Position numbers and translations under genes: made by a program
In this document: one piece after another, positions 17,681 through 26,012 of the stretch
How the letters are laid out: each line of letters begins with the position of its first letter
Position numbering within the stretch: position 1 is the first letter of the stretch
Notes under the pieces: model-generated
The model's database searches: none
What the model was told of the DNA's origin: nothing
The model's input: only the letters and a program-made list of their open reading frames with translations
Assembly: GCF_020697055.1 (NCBI RefSeq)
Contig: NZ_JAJFBP010000034.1
Span: 1-64,000, forward strand
Length of the DNA: 64,000 bases
Reading direction: 5' to 3'
Source of the DNA: Panacagrimonas sp.
GTDB taxonomy: Bacteria; Pseudomonadota; Gammaproteobacteria; Nevskiales; Nevskiaceae

Positions 17681-19150
17681 ATGAAGCAGCAGGAAAAGGG
17701 CGCCGACCATCACTCGATCGTGATCGTCGGTGCGGGCGTCAGCGGCATCGCCACCGCCATCGAATTGCGAAAGCGGGGGATCGAGGATTTCATCGTCCTG
17801 GAGCGCGCCACCGGTCCCGGCGGTACCTGGCACAACTACCGCTACCCGGGCCTGTCCTGCGACATCCCGTCGCATCTCTACTGCTTCACGTTCGAACAGA
17901 AGTCCGACTGGACGCGCACGCACGCGGGACAGGAGGAAATCCGCGAGTACCTCGCGGGAGTCGTGGACAAATACGACCTGGCGCGATCGATCCGCTACGG
18001 CGTCGAGGTCAAGGGCGCGCGCTGGGAGGACGATCGTCGCGAATGGACGCTGCGCCTGGGCGACGGGTCGGACATCCGGGCGTCCGTCTTCGTCAGCGCG
18101 ATCGGCATGTTCAACGAGATCCAGTGGCCCGACATTCCCGGACTGGAGGACTTCGCCGGCCGCACGATCCACAGCGCGCAGTGGCCGGACTACGTCGACC
18201 TGCGCGGCAAGCGCGTCGCGGTGATCGGCAGCGCCGCGAGCGCGGTGCAGATGGTTCCCGAGATCGCCAAGCAGGCGGGGCAGCTGTTCGTGTACCAGCG
18301 CACGGCGAACTGGGTCTTCCCCAAGGAAGACCGGATGTTCTCCACCGGCGAACTGACGCAGTTCCGGCAGGACCCGGCGGTGGGTCTGAAAGTGCGCAAG
18401 GACCTGTACGACTTCTTCGAGCTGTTCCTGCCGTTCGACAACGCCGAGTTGATGCAGATGGTCGCCGACAGGGCGATGGCCAATCTGCAGAACGTCGTCG
18501 ACCCCGGTGTGCGCGCCAGGATGCTGCCGAACGTGCCGGTCTGTTCGCAGCGTCCGTTGTTCTCGGACGACTGGTATCCGACCTTCAACCGGCCCAACGT
18601 CGAACTGGTCACCGAGACCATCGAGCGCATCACGCCGAGCGGGGTGCAGACCCGGGACGGCGTCGAGCGCGCGATCGACGTGCTCGTGCTCGCCACCGGT
18701 TACGCCGCGAACAAGTTCCTGTCGGTGATCGACGTCACCGGTTCCAGGGGGCTGCGACTCGACGAGGCCTGGCGCGAAGGGCCGCAGGCCTATCTCGGCA
18801 TCACCACGAGCGGCTTTCCCAACCTGTTCATGCTCTACGGTCCCAACACCAACAACGGCTCGATCATCTACATGCTCGAGCAGCAGGCCGCGTACATCGC
18901 TGGCAAGATCGCGTACATGCGCGAGCACGACATCGCCGCGATGGACGTGCGTCGCGAGGTGATGGATCGCTACAACGAGGAGCTGCAGCGCGACCTCGAC
19001 GCGGTCGAGGTGTGGCGTACGCCGGCGACGCGCTACTACCGTTCGGCCTCGGGGCGCATCGTCACGCAGTGGCCGCACAACATGGGCGCGTACGAGGCGC
19101 GCACGAAGAAACCCGATCTCGACGCGTTCGAACTGACGCGCGCGGCCTGA
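17681..19150 (+). CDS. Flavin-containing (Baeyer-Villiger-type) monooxygenase
   Basis: A 489-residue class B flavoprotein monooxygenase. The FAD Rossmann motif is IVGAGVSGIAT, followed by GPGGTWHNYRYPGL. The Baeyer-Villiger fingerprint FxGxxxHxxxW is intact as FAGRTIHSAQWPD, and the NADPH site follows as VAVIGSAASAVQ. It should insert oxygen next to a ketone to give an ester or lactone. The gene follows the acyl-CoA ligase by 13 bp and ends four bases from the convergent amidohydrolase. Cyclic or steroidal ketones are common substrates of close relatives. Confidence 0.9.
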   Translation: MKQQEKGADHHSIVIVGAGVSGIATAIELRKRGIEDFIVLERATGPGGTWHNYRYPGLSCDIPSHLYCFTFEQKSDWTRTHAGQEEIREYLAGVVDKYDLARSIRYGVEVKGARWEDDRREWTLRLGDGSDIRASVFVSAIGMFNEIQWPDIPGLEDFAGRTIHSAQWPDYVDLRGKRVAVIGSAASAVQMVPEIAKQAGQLFVYQRTANWVFPKEDRMFSTGELTQFRQDPAVGLKVRKDLYDFFELFLPFDNAELMQMVADRAMANLQNVVDPGVRARMLPNVPVCSQRPLFSDDWYPTFNRPNVELVTETIERITPSGVQTRDGVERAIDVLVLATGYAANKFLSVIDVTGSRGLRLDEAWREGPQAYLGITTSGFPNLFMLYGPNTNNGSIIYMLEQQAAYIAGKIAYMREHDIAAMDVRREVMDRYNEELQRDLDAVEVWRTPATRYYRSASGRIVTQWPHNMGAYEARTKKPDLDAFELTRAA

Positions 19151-19153
19151 CGA

Positions 19154-20920
19154 TCAGGCCGCCTCGGCGGTGACATCCGCGACGGCGCGCTTTCCGGGCT
19201 TTCGCGCCCGCGCCGCGGGCTTCTTGATGCCGCCATGGCGCAGCAACTGGCCGGAGTGCGTCGCGGTCTGCTGATCGTCCTTGATCGTCACCTCCCCGTT
19301 GACCAGGATCCAGCGATAGCCGCTCGCGCGCTGGATGCGGCGCCACTCGCCACCGGGCTGATCGTGGGCGATCTCCTCGGGCAGCACGTGCAGGTTGTCG
19401 TAGTCGTACACGACGATGTCGGCAGGAACGCCTTCTTTGATCACGCCACGATCGTGGAAGCCGGCAACCTGGGCGGGCAGGGCGGACAGGCGCCAGTGGG
19501 CGTCCTCGAGCGAGATCATCTGGTGCTCGCGCACGACCTTGCAGAGGGTCTCGGTGGGGTATCGGCCCGCGGTCAGGAAGCGCGTGTGCGCGCCGCCGTC
19601 CGAAATTCCGAACAGCACGCACGGATCGTCGACGATCTCCCGCAGGTGCTCGATGTTGCCGTTGGGCGGCGCCGCGTAGAACTCGGTCTTCAGATCCTCC
19701 TCCACCGCCATGTCGAGCATCACGTCGACCGGATGCTTGCCCAGCTTTTCGCCGGCCAGGCGCAGCGTGTGATCGAGGTATCGCTTGTTGTGCTCGAGCT
19801 GCGGGCCGACGATCACGATGTCCGCAAGCGGCCCGACCGCGATCCGCGGCAGGTTGTCGCGCAGCGCCTGTCGGCGCGCCGGGTCGGCGAGCTTGGCCTT
19901 GCGCTCGGCAACGGTTCCGGTGGTGGCTTCCATCCAGGCCGGGACGTCGTCGAACAGGTTCCATTCGTCGAACGTGAACGTGAACCCGGCATCGGTGGTG
20001 ACGCCCTGGCCGATCACGCGGATGCCGCGCTGGCGGCAGCTGCGCAGCCATTCGAGCGTGCGCCGATGGATCTCGGGGCGATAGTCGAACGCCTGCACGA
20101 CGTTCATCAGCATCGGCCGGCCGGAGATCTCGGCGAGTTCCTCGTAGTGGCGACGGTCGCGCTTGTTGTCGCCCGAGACCATCGTCATCTGCATGAAGCC
20201 TTCGTTGCGATCGCGCAGCACGCGCGCGAGCACCCGGCAGGTCTCATCGTGCATGACGTCGGTCGGCATCGGCGTGCCGTCGTAATCCCGCTGCGTGGCC
20301 GATGGTCCGGTCGGCATCAGGCGTTGCGCGGACCATCCGCATGCGCCGGCGTCCATCGCCTGGTGGAGCAGGCGCGCCATCTCGGCGTGCTCGGCATCGG
20401 TCGGCATGCGGCCGGCCTTGGCCGCCTCGTGTCCCATCACCCACACGAGCAGCGGACCGACCGGCAGGTACGGCAGGATGTTCACCGCCTTGGGCGTGCG
20501 CTCGAGGCTGTCGAGGAATTCGGGAAAGGTCACCCAGTCCCAGGGCATGCCGGCTCTCATCGAGGCCAGCGGAATGGCTTCGACACGCGTCATCGACAGC
20601 ATCGAGCGCTCGCGCATCTGCGGGTGCACCGGCGCGAATCCGAATCCGCAGTTGCCGATGGCCACCGACGTGATGCCGTGCCAGCTCGACAGCGTGCAGT
20701 AGGGGTCCCAGAACACCTGGGCGTCGTAGTGCGTGTGCAGGTCGACGAAGCCCGGCGCGACGATCAGGCCGGTTGCGTCCAGCACGTCGGTTCCTCGCGT
20801 CGGCTCGATGTGACCGATCTTCGCGATCCGGCCGCCCTTGATGCCGATGTCGCCGCGATAGCGCGGCACGCGGGTGCCGTCGACGATCATCCCGTTCTTG
20901 ATCACGCGGTCGTAGCGCAT
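19154..20920 (-). CDS. D-aminoacylase/N-acyl-D-amino-acid-deacylase-type amidohydrolase
   Basis: A 588-residue amidohydrolase-superfamily enzyme. The metal-binding motif GFVDLHTHYDAQVFWDP and the catalytic aspartate region GISDGGAHTRF mark the amidohydrolase-3/D-aminoacylase branch, and the N-terminal DYRVIKNGMIVDGT-type strand is typical. It hydrolyses an amide or cyclic amide bond in the cytoplasm; substrate unknown. It lies 86 bp downstream of the TetR gene on the same strand and has a lysine/alanine-rich C-terminus (PAARARKPGKRAV). Its natural role may be unrelated to amino acids, since relatives occur in many xenobiotic loci. Confidence 0.85.
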   Translation of the reverse strand: MRYDRVIKNGMIVDGTRVPRYRGDIGIKGGRIAKIGHIEPTRGTDVLDATGLIVAPGFVDLHTHYDAQVFWDPYCTLSSWHGITSVAIGNCGFGFAPVHPQMRERSMLSMTRVEAIPLASMRAGMPWDWVTFPEFLDSLERTPKAVNILPYLPVGPLLVWVMGHEAAKAGRMPTDAEHAEMARLLHQAMDAGACGWSAQRLMPTGPSATQRDYDGTPMPTDVMHDETCRVLARVLRDRNEGFMQMTMVSGDNKRDRRHYEELAEISGRPMLMNVVQAFDYRPEIHRRTLEWLRSCRQRGIRVIGQGVTTDAGFTFTFDEWNLFDDVPAWMEATTGTVAERKAKLADPARRQALRDNLPRIAVGPLADIVIVGPQLEHNKRYLDHTLRLAGEKLGKHPVDVMLDMAVEEDLKTEFYAAPPNGNIEHLREIVDDPCVLFGISDGGAHTRFLTAGRYPTETLCKVVREHQMISLEDAHWRLSALPAQVAGFHDRGVIKEGVPADIVVYDYDNLHVLPEEIAHDQPGGEWRRIQRASGYRWILVNGEVTIKDDQQTATHSGQLLRHGGIKKPAARARKPGKRAVADVTAEAA

Positions 20921-21006
20921 GGCACCGCCTCTTCCATCAGAAGATTTGAACGAACGTTCGCACGACGCCAGTGGGGCGGCAATCGGGAGAAACCCTTCGC
21001 GTCCGA

Positions 21007-21672
21007 TCAGCTCGCTTGGGCCGCCGGGGCGTGGCCGATCATCTCGAGCGCCAGCGCCGCGTATCGATCCGCGATCTCCGCAGGGCCCAGCTCGCCGTCG
21101 CTTCGATACCAGGTGGCCACTTGGCTGGACATCGCCAACACCGAAAAGACCGCCTGCTTGGGATACGCGCAGCGGAACACGCCGGTGTGCACGCCCGCGT
21201 CGAGCGTGTCCCGGAAGATCGCGGTCAGCACGTCGTAGCGATCGACGATTTCGCGACGGGCCTCCTCGGGGAGACTTCGCAGTTCCGAGCGGCCCACGAA
21301 CGCTTCGATGCGCCGCTGCGCGTGGAACAGCACCATCGCGCGGACCAGGGCGGCGAACCGCGCGACGGGGTCATCTCCCGCCGCACGGGCTGCGTCGCGC
21401 AACGTCACGAGCAGCGCATCGGCGATCGACACCATGATCGACCGCAGCAGGTCGGCCTTCGACGGGAAGTAGTAGTAGAGGTGCGAGACGTTGGTGCCGG
21501 CCCGCGCCGCGATGTCGCGCAGCGAGGCTCCGTGGAAGCCCACTTCCGCGAAGAGCTCGAGCGCGACCCGGCTGAAGAGCTGCTCGCTGACCGCCTCGTT
21601 GCCGACTGGCAGATCGGCGGCGGCATCTCCGGGAAGCTCGGTCGACCTGGATCGGGAGGCGGGCGTGTTCAT
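21007..21672 (-). CDS. TetR-family transcriptional regulator
   Basis: A 221-residue repressor with an N-terminal helix-turn-helix (VGFHGASLRDIAARAGTNVS, then HLYYYFPSKADLLRSIM) and a helical ligand-binding C-domain. It is the third gene of a leftward unit after the isomerase-like protein and the FAD oxidoreductase, 39 bp downstream of the latter, and is therefore likely to regulate them and the amidohydrolase (inference). It has a 25-residue disordered N-terminal arm. Confidence 0.9.
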   Translation of the reverse strand: MNTPASRSRSTELPGDAAADLPVGNEAVSEQLFSRVALELFAEVGFHGASLRDIAARAGTNVSHLYYYFPSKADLLRSIMVSIADALLVTLRDAARAAGDDPVARFAALVRAMVLFHAQRRIEAFVGRSELRSLPEEARREIVDRYDVLTAIFRDTLDAGVHTGVFRCAYPKQAVFSVLAMSSQVATWYRSDGELGPAEIADRYAALALEMIGHAPAAQAS

Positions 21673-21711
21673 CGACGCGATTATGCAGGGCGTCGAAACC
21701 GGGTCGCGCGC

Positions 21712-23061
21712 TCAGGCTGCCGCGGCGTTCGTCGGATCCCGCATCCGGGCGACCGCGGCTTCGACCTGGGGCATCAGGCGACGCAGCCTGGCCGCGCCCA
21801 GCAGGTAGCGGTGCAGCGCTTCGTGGTGCAGCAGGTTCAGCCGGCTGCGCCGCAGCCAGAACGGCATGTGGCGGTTTGCGTTCAGCAGATTCCGGAAACT
21901 CGCGGCCATCGCGGTCGGATGGTCGCGCGTGTACTCGGGATGCGGCACGACTTCGCACATCGCGTTGCGCGCCGCGTCGTCGAGATTCAACAGCGCGAGC
22001 TTGGCGATGATCGCCGCGCTGAAAACCTGCTGGCACATGAAGATCGATTGCAACGTGATCCGGCCGGGCGCGAACAGCGGTTGCGGGGCCTTGCGGGCCA
22101 GGCCGTTGGCGGTGCAGTCGACGTGCAGCGAGCCGGCGTCGGTCGGCATGCTGCCGTGCTCGAGTTCGATCTGGCTGGTGCCGATGCGCCGGATGCGGCC
22201 CAGCCGCACGATCTGATTGCGCATGCGCTGAAGGGCGGAGAATTCCTCCCGGCTGATCGTCGCGCAGCGCCATTTCTCGGGCATCACCGACTCGTCGATG
22301 CGGCACACACTTCCGGTGCGCTCGAGGTGCAGGAAGATGTCGTCGACCGAGCGGGCGTCGACGATGCTCTCGACGTGACGCATGAATTCGGCCAGCGCGA
22401 GGCCCGGTTGCACCTTTTCCCGCATCCACAGCCAGGAATCGTGCGGTGAGATCCACTGGATCCGTTCCGGCGCCACGCCGGCGTCGAGCAGGAACACGAT
22501 CGCGTCGGTCGCCGTCTTGCCGGCACCGGCGATCACGTAGCGCTCCCAGGACGACGCAATGCGCGGCAACGCGTTGGGCGGCACCAGCGTGACACGGGCG
22601 TCGACTTCGTACCGCGGCGCGGTGGTGGAGGGAACCTCGACGTTCATGAATCCGCCGTCGACGATGCGTCGCCGCGCGTGGATCTCGGTGATCTGCGTGC
22701 GGTCCGCGGTCGCGACGATGCGGCCGTCGCCGATGTGCTCGCTCATCGGCAGGAAGCGCACGCGGCCACTGTCGAGGAGCCGTTTCATCAGCAGGTGGTA
22801 GTACGAAACGATCTCCGGGCCCGACGCCAGGTCGGTGCCGCCCTGGCCCAGCTGCGCGGAGTTCACGCCGTAGAACGCGGCCGGCTGATGCAGGGCGACG
22901 TACGGGTAGGCGTCGGTCCAGTGTCCGCCGGGTCGATGGCGACGGTCGACGATGACCATCTGCGCGTCGGGCTGCTCGTTGAAGATCACGTCCGCGAACG
23001 CCATGCTCATGGCGCCCGCGCCGACGATCAGATAGTCGGTCTCCATCCGGGAGGTGGCCAC
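21712..23061 (-). CDS. FAD/NAD(P)-binding oxidoreductase
   Basis: A 449-residue flavoprotein: FAD Rossmann motif YLIVGAGAMSMAFAD at the N-terminus, then RRHRPGGHWTDAYPYV, and a second nucleotide site YVIAGAGKTATDAIVFLL. This resembles flavin monooxygenase-like NAD(P)-binding proteins but lacks the FxGxxxHxxxW fingerprint, so the reaction is unknown. The frame begins at GTG 23061; ATG at 23046 is an alternative. It starts three bases after the isomerase-like gene's stop, so the two are probably cotranslated and act in one pathway. Confidence 0.8.
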   Translation of the reverse strand: MATSRMETDYLIVGAGAMSMAFADVIFNEQPDAQMVIVDRRHRPGGHWTDAYPYVALHQPAAFYGVNSAQLGQGGTDLASGPEIVSYYHLLMKRLLDSGRVRFLPMSEHIGDGRIVATADRTQITEIHARRRIVDGGFMNVEVPSTTAPRYEVDARVTLVPPNALPRIASSWERYVIAGAGKTATDAIVFLLDAGVAPERIQWISPHDSWLWMREKVQPGLALAEFMRHVESIVDARSVDDIFLHLERTGSVCRIDESVMPEKWRCATISREEFSALQRMRNQIVRLGRIRRIGTSQIELEHGSMPTDAGSLHVDCTANGLARKAPQPLFAPGRITLQSIFMCQQVFSAAIIAKLALLNLDDAARNAMCEVVPHPEYTRDHPTAMAASFRNLLNANRHMPFWLRRSRLNLLHHEALHRYLLGAARLRRLMPQVEAAVARMRDPTNAAAA

Positions 23062-23064
23062 GAC

Positions 23065-23544
23065 CTACGAGGATTCCGCGTCGGAGAACCCGTGCCGGAT
23101 CAGCATCACCATCGCGATCATCGTGATGAACGCGAACACGAGCGCCGGTGCGAACCCCAGGACGCCGGCGAGGTTGGTCTCGCCGAGCCGGTTGTCGCCG
23201 AAGGTCAGCGCGCGGCTGGGCGCGAACAGCGCGCCCCAGTAGAAGATCGTGTTCGCATAACCGGTACCGACCAGCATCCAGTACAGCCGCGACGCCATCT
23301 GCTGGGGCAGGGCCATCGCGTGCGTGACCAGCGCGCCGGCGATCACGAGCAACCCGTTGAGGATGCCGCCAACGTGCGAGCGCGCCCAGGCGCGCGCATC
23401 GCCCGGAATCTCGAATGACAGGATCGTGCCCGGCAGGATCTCGAACCCGCCGATCAGGCTCATGACCAGGCCGAAGCCGGAGGCCAGCGCGATCAGAATG
23501 ATGATGGCGCCGTGCGCGACCATCCGCCGCTGTTGCGTCTTCAT
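23065..23544 (-). CDS. Styrene-oxide-isomerase (StyC)-like membrane protein
   Basis: A 159-residue protein with four hydrophobic helices. Recalled alignment with StyC shows extended identity: GGFEILPG, WARSHVGGILNG, IFYWGALFAPSRALTFGDN and FAPALVF. In StyC the isomerase uses a b-type haem as Lewis acid, with His58, Asn64 and Tyr103; the equivalents here are His57, Asn63 and Tyr102. It may therefore isomerise an epoxide to an aldehyde or ketone in the inner membrane. The ATG at 23544 matches the family length, while the longer frame upstream is antisense noise. It is cotranscribed with an FAD oxidoreductase and has no styrene monooxygenase beside it, so the substrate is open. Confidence 0.78.
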   Translation of the reverse strand: MKTQQRRMVAHGAIIILIALASGFGLVMSLIGGFEILPGTILSFEIPGDARAWARSHVGGILNGLLVIAGALVTHAMALPQQMASRLYWMLVGTGYANTIFYWGALFAPSRALTFGDNRLGETNLAGVLGFAPALVFAFITMIAMVMLIRHGFSDAESS

Positions 23545-23731
23545 GGCCCAGGACTCCCTGTTGTTATGGTTGTGGTGGCCGCGGCAGGTGACCGTCGGCT
23601 GCGGCAACATAGCGCAGAACGCCGCCGCGACGATCTCGTACGTGCGGGCCCTCATGGTCCCCCCGATGGAGGGATCGACCCGGGGTGTGTCGGGGCGCCA
23701 GCATTCCCACTTTCCCGTTCCGAAGAACTCC

Positions 23732-25588
23732 ATGCGAATCCGTCCTGGCCTGCGCGGCCTGCTGCTGCTGATCGTTGCGTGCGGTGCGTGCCCGAACGTG
23801 CAGGCCGCCAAGAAGACCGACGCCGGCCCCAAGGCCGGGGATCTGATCGGTCGCGTGATGGACATCGGCACCGGTCAGCCGCTGGGCGAGGCGATGGTGA
23901 CGCTGATGTTCCCGTCGACGACGCCGGGACCGAGCGCGGTCACGGTGTTCAGCGACGCGTCGGGCGTGTTCCGGTTCAGCGGCCTGCCGTCGCCGCTGCC
24001 CGAGGCCATGACGATCGCCGCGGGCAAGCTGGGATTCCGCCAGGTCGAGCCCGCGGACGGACGGCTTCATCTGGAACGCGTGCCGGCAGGGCAGCGGCCG
24101 CAGGTGCTGCTGCAGTCCGTCGGCGACATCGCCGACAGCGTGCCGGCGTCGGCGTGGCTTTCATCGATGCCTGCGGGTGACGCCCACGAAAAGGCGATCA
24201 CCATCACCAGCTGCACCAGCTGCCACCAGTTTCCGAGTCCGCGCGTGCGCCAGTATGCGGCACAGATCGAGTCGGTCAGCGGCGGCCCCGACGGCGATCG
24301 CAAGGCGATCGAGGAATGGAGGAAGGTGGTGCGCCACGAGGCCTGGCGCACGGTCGTCAAATACATGCGGCCCAAGCACTTCGCGGTGTTCCCGCTCGAA
24401 AGCCCCGTCAACATCGATGCGATCGACTGGCCGACGGCGATCAACGCCGACTTCAACTTCTTCTCCGCGCGCCAGGGCGACCTGATCGCCAAGTACCTGG
24501 CCGAAAATTTCCCGCGCAACACGGCGACGCTGCCGCGCGACGACTACAAGTACGGCGCGCCGTTGGGCGTCACCTCGAAGACGGTGATCCGCGAATACGC
24601 GTTTCCAAACGATGCGCTGGTACGCGAGATGGTTGCGGCTCCGGACTCCGGTTACTTCTGGGGCGCCGACGTTCGCCGCAACATGATCGTTCGCCTCGAC
24701 GGCGCCACCGGCGAGACCAAGTGGTTCAAGCCGGACTACAAGGGATCCACCGGTCCGCACACGATCGTTCCCGACGACTCCGGTCACATGTGGGTCTCGA
24801 TGATCGACAACGATCAGTTCAGCCGCTTCGAAACCAAAAAGGAACAGTGGAAGCTCTGGACGCTGCGTCCGAGCAACCTGCCGGACACCGCGGCGATGGC
24901 GGGCTCGGCGATCGTGCACGACATGTCGATCGACTCGCGCGGGCACCTGGCGCGCGACAAGTACGGGAAGGTCTGGGTCACGCTGGTGGGCTCCAACCAG
25001 CTCGGAACGCTCGATCCGGACACCGGCGAGGTCGCGTTCTACGAGACCCACCACGTCGACGGTTTCAGCGCGATCAACCACCTGATCTACGGCTGCGTGA
25101 TCTCGAACGATCGCAAGACGGTGTGGTACTCGCAGCTCAATGGCGTGGTCGGATCGGTCGACGCCAAGACGCACAAGCTCGACAAGGTGATTCCGTTCAC
25201 CGAAGGCGCGGGGCCGCGGCGCATGTCGCTCGACAACAAGGGCGTGCTCTGGGTGCCGCTGTTCGGCACGGGCCAGATCGCCAAGGTGGACATGGACAGC
25301 GGCAAGGTCGTGCAGACGATCGACCTTCCGGATCGCGGCGCTGCACCGTACGCGGTGAGCTGGGACGAAAAGCGAAAAGTCGTCTGGGTTGCCAACGCCA
25401 ACAGCGACGTCATCTACCGCCTCGACCCGAAGACCAGCGCGACCACCGTCATCCCGTTGCCGCGCAAGATGGCCTATCTGCGCCAGATCGGGATCGACCA
25501 GAAGAACGGCCGGCTCGTGGCGTCCTACGGCAACTATCCGGAAGGATCAGGGCCGTCGATGGGCGTCGTCATCGACGTGGGCGATTGA
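23732..25588 (+). CDS. Haem c-containing beta-propeller protein (Vgb-lyase-like)
   Basis: A 618-residue exported protein: signal peptide of about 25 residues, a carboxypeptidase-regulatory-like beta-sandwich (GRVMDIGTGQPLGEAMV), a CxxCH haem site at Cys161/Cys164/His165 (SCTSCH), and a C-terminal six- or seven-bladed propeller with streptogramin-lyase-type repeats (PHTIVPDDSGHMWVS; GVLWVPLFGTGQIAKVD). It is probably a periplasmic redox or binding protein rather than a true lyase. The ATG at 23732 gives the signal peptide; upstream frame is not coding-like. A cytochrome c gene follows in 12 bp. Confidence 0.78.
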   Translation: MRIRPGLRGLLLLIVACGACPNVQAAKKTDAGPKAGDLIGRVMDIGTGQPLGEAMVTLMFPSTTPGPSAVTVFSDASGVFRFSGLPSPLPEAMTIAAGKLGFRQVEPADGRLHLERVPAGQRPQVLLQSVGDIADSVPASAWLSSMPAGDAHEKAITITSCTSCHQFPSPRVRQYAAQIESVSGGPDGDRKAIEEWRKVVRHEAWRTVVKYMRPKHFAVFPLESPVNIDAIDWPTAINADFNFFSARQGDLIAKYLAENFPRNTATLPRDDYKYGAPLGVTSKTVIREYAFPNDALVREMVAAPDSGYFWGADVRRNMIVRLDGATGETKWFKPDYKGSTGPHTIVPDDSGHMWVSMIDNDQFSRFETKKEQWKLWTLRPSNLPDTAAMAGSAIVHDMSIDSRGHLARDKYGKVWVTLVGSNQLGTLDPDTGEVAFYETHHVDGFSAINHLIYGCVISNDRKTVWYSQLNGVVGSVDAKTHKLDKVIPFTEGAGPRRMSLDNKGVLWVPLFGTGQIAKVDMDSGKVVQTIDLPDRGAAPYAVSWDEKRKVVWVANANSDVIYRLDPKTSATTVIPLPRKMAYLRQIGIDQKNGRLVASYGNYPEGSGPSMGVVIDVGD

Positions 25589-25600
25589 GGACATCCGACC

Positions 25601-26005
25601 ATGCGTATCGATTCCACGATGTCTCGCAAAACACGTCGACCGCTGTTCGTCGCCGCGGCTCTGGCACTGTTGGCGCTCACGCGTCCCGCAGCCGCCGCGG
25701 AATTCGACGACGTGTCGGCCAAGACCTTCTTCAATCTGCACGGCTGCAACTCCTGCCACGCGCCGGTCGAGTTCCGCATCGGACCGCCGTACCAGGCCAT
25801 CGGCACGCGATGGTCGAACGATCCCGAAGGTCGGGTGCAGATCCTGGCCGCCAAGATCCGCTACGGCGGCGTCGGCGCGTGGGGCATGGTGCCGATGGTC
25901 AGCAATCCGAACATCACGGCCGACGAAGCCGAGGCAATCTCGCGCTGGATCCTGGCGCAGCGACCGGCGCCGGCGGAGCAGGGCGCAGCGGACGCGCGGA
26001 AGTAG
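25601..26005 (+). CDS. Periplasmic class I cytochrome c
   Basis: A 134-residue protein with a signal peptide ending around RPAAAAE and one haem site (GCNSCHA, Cys49/Cys52/His53). A methionine in GMVPMVS is the likely sixth ligand, and the terminal helix ADEAEAISRWILAQ closes the cytochrome c fold. It should carry electrons for the adjacent haem-propeller protein. A second start (ATG 25619) would also give a signal peptide. It ends eight bases before the convergent porin gene stop. Confidence 0.87.
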   Translation: MRIDSTMSRKTRRPLFVAAALALLALTRPAAAAEFDDVSAKTFFNLHGCNSCHAPVEFRIGPPYQAIGTRWSNDPEGRVQILAAKIRYGGVGAWGMVPMVSNPNITADEAEAISRWILAQRPAPAEQGAADARK

Positions 26006-26012
26006 CGCGGAC

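Noticed and set aside
19235-21238. 667-residue rightward open frame opposite the amidohydrolase and TetR genes
   Set aside because: Antisense shadow; composition is His/Arg/Val-biased and the true genes on the other strand have clear motifs.
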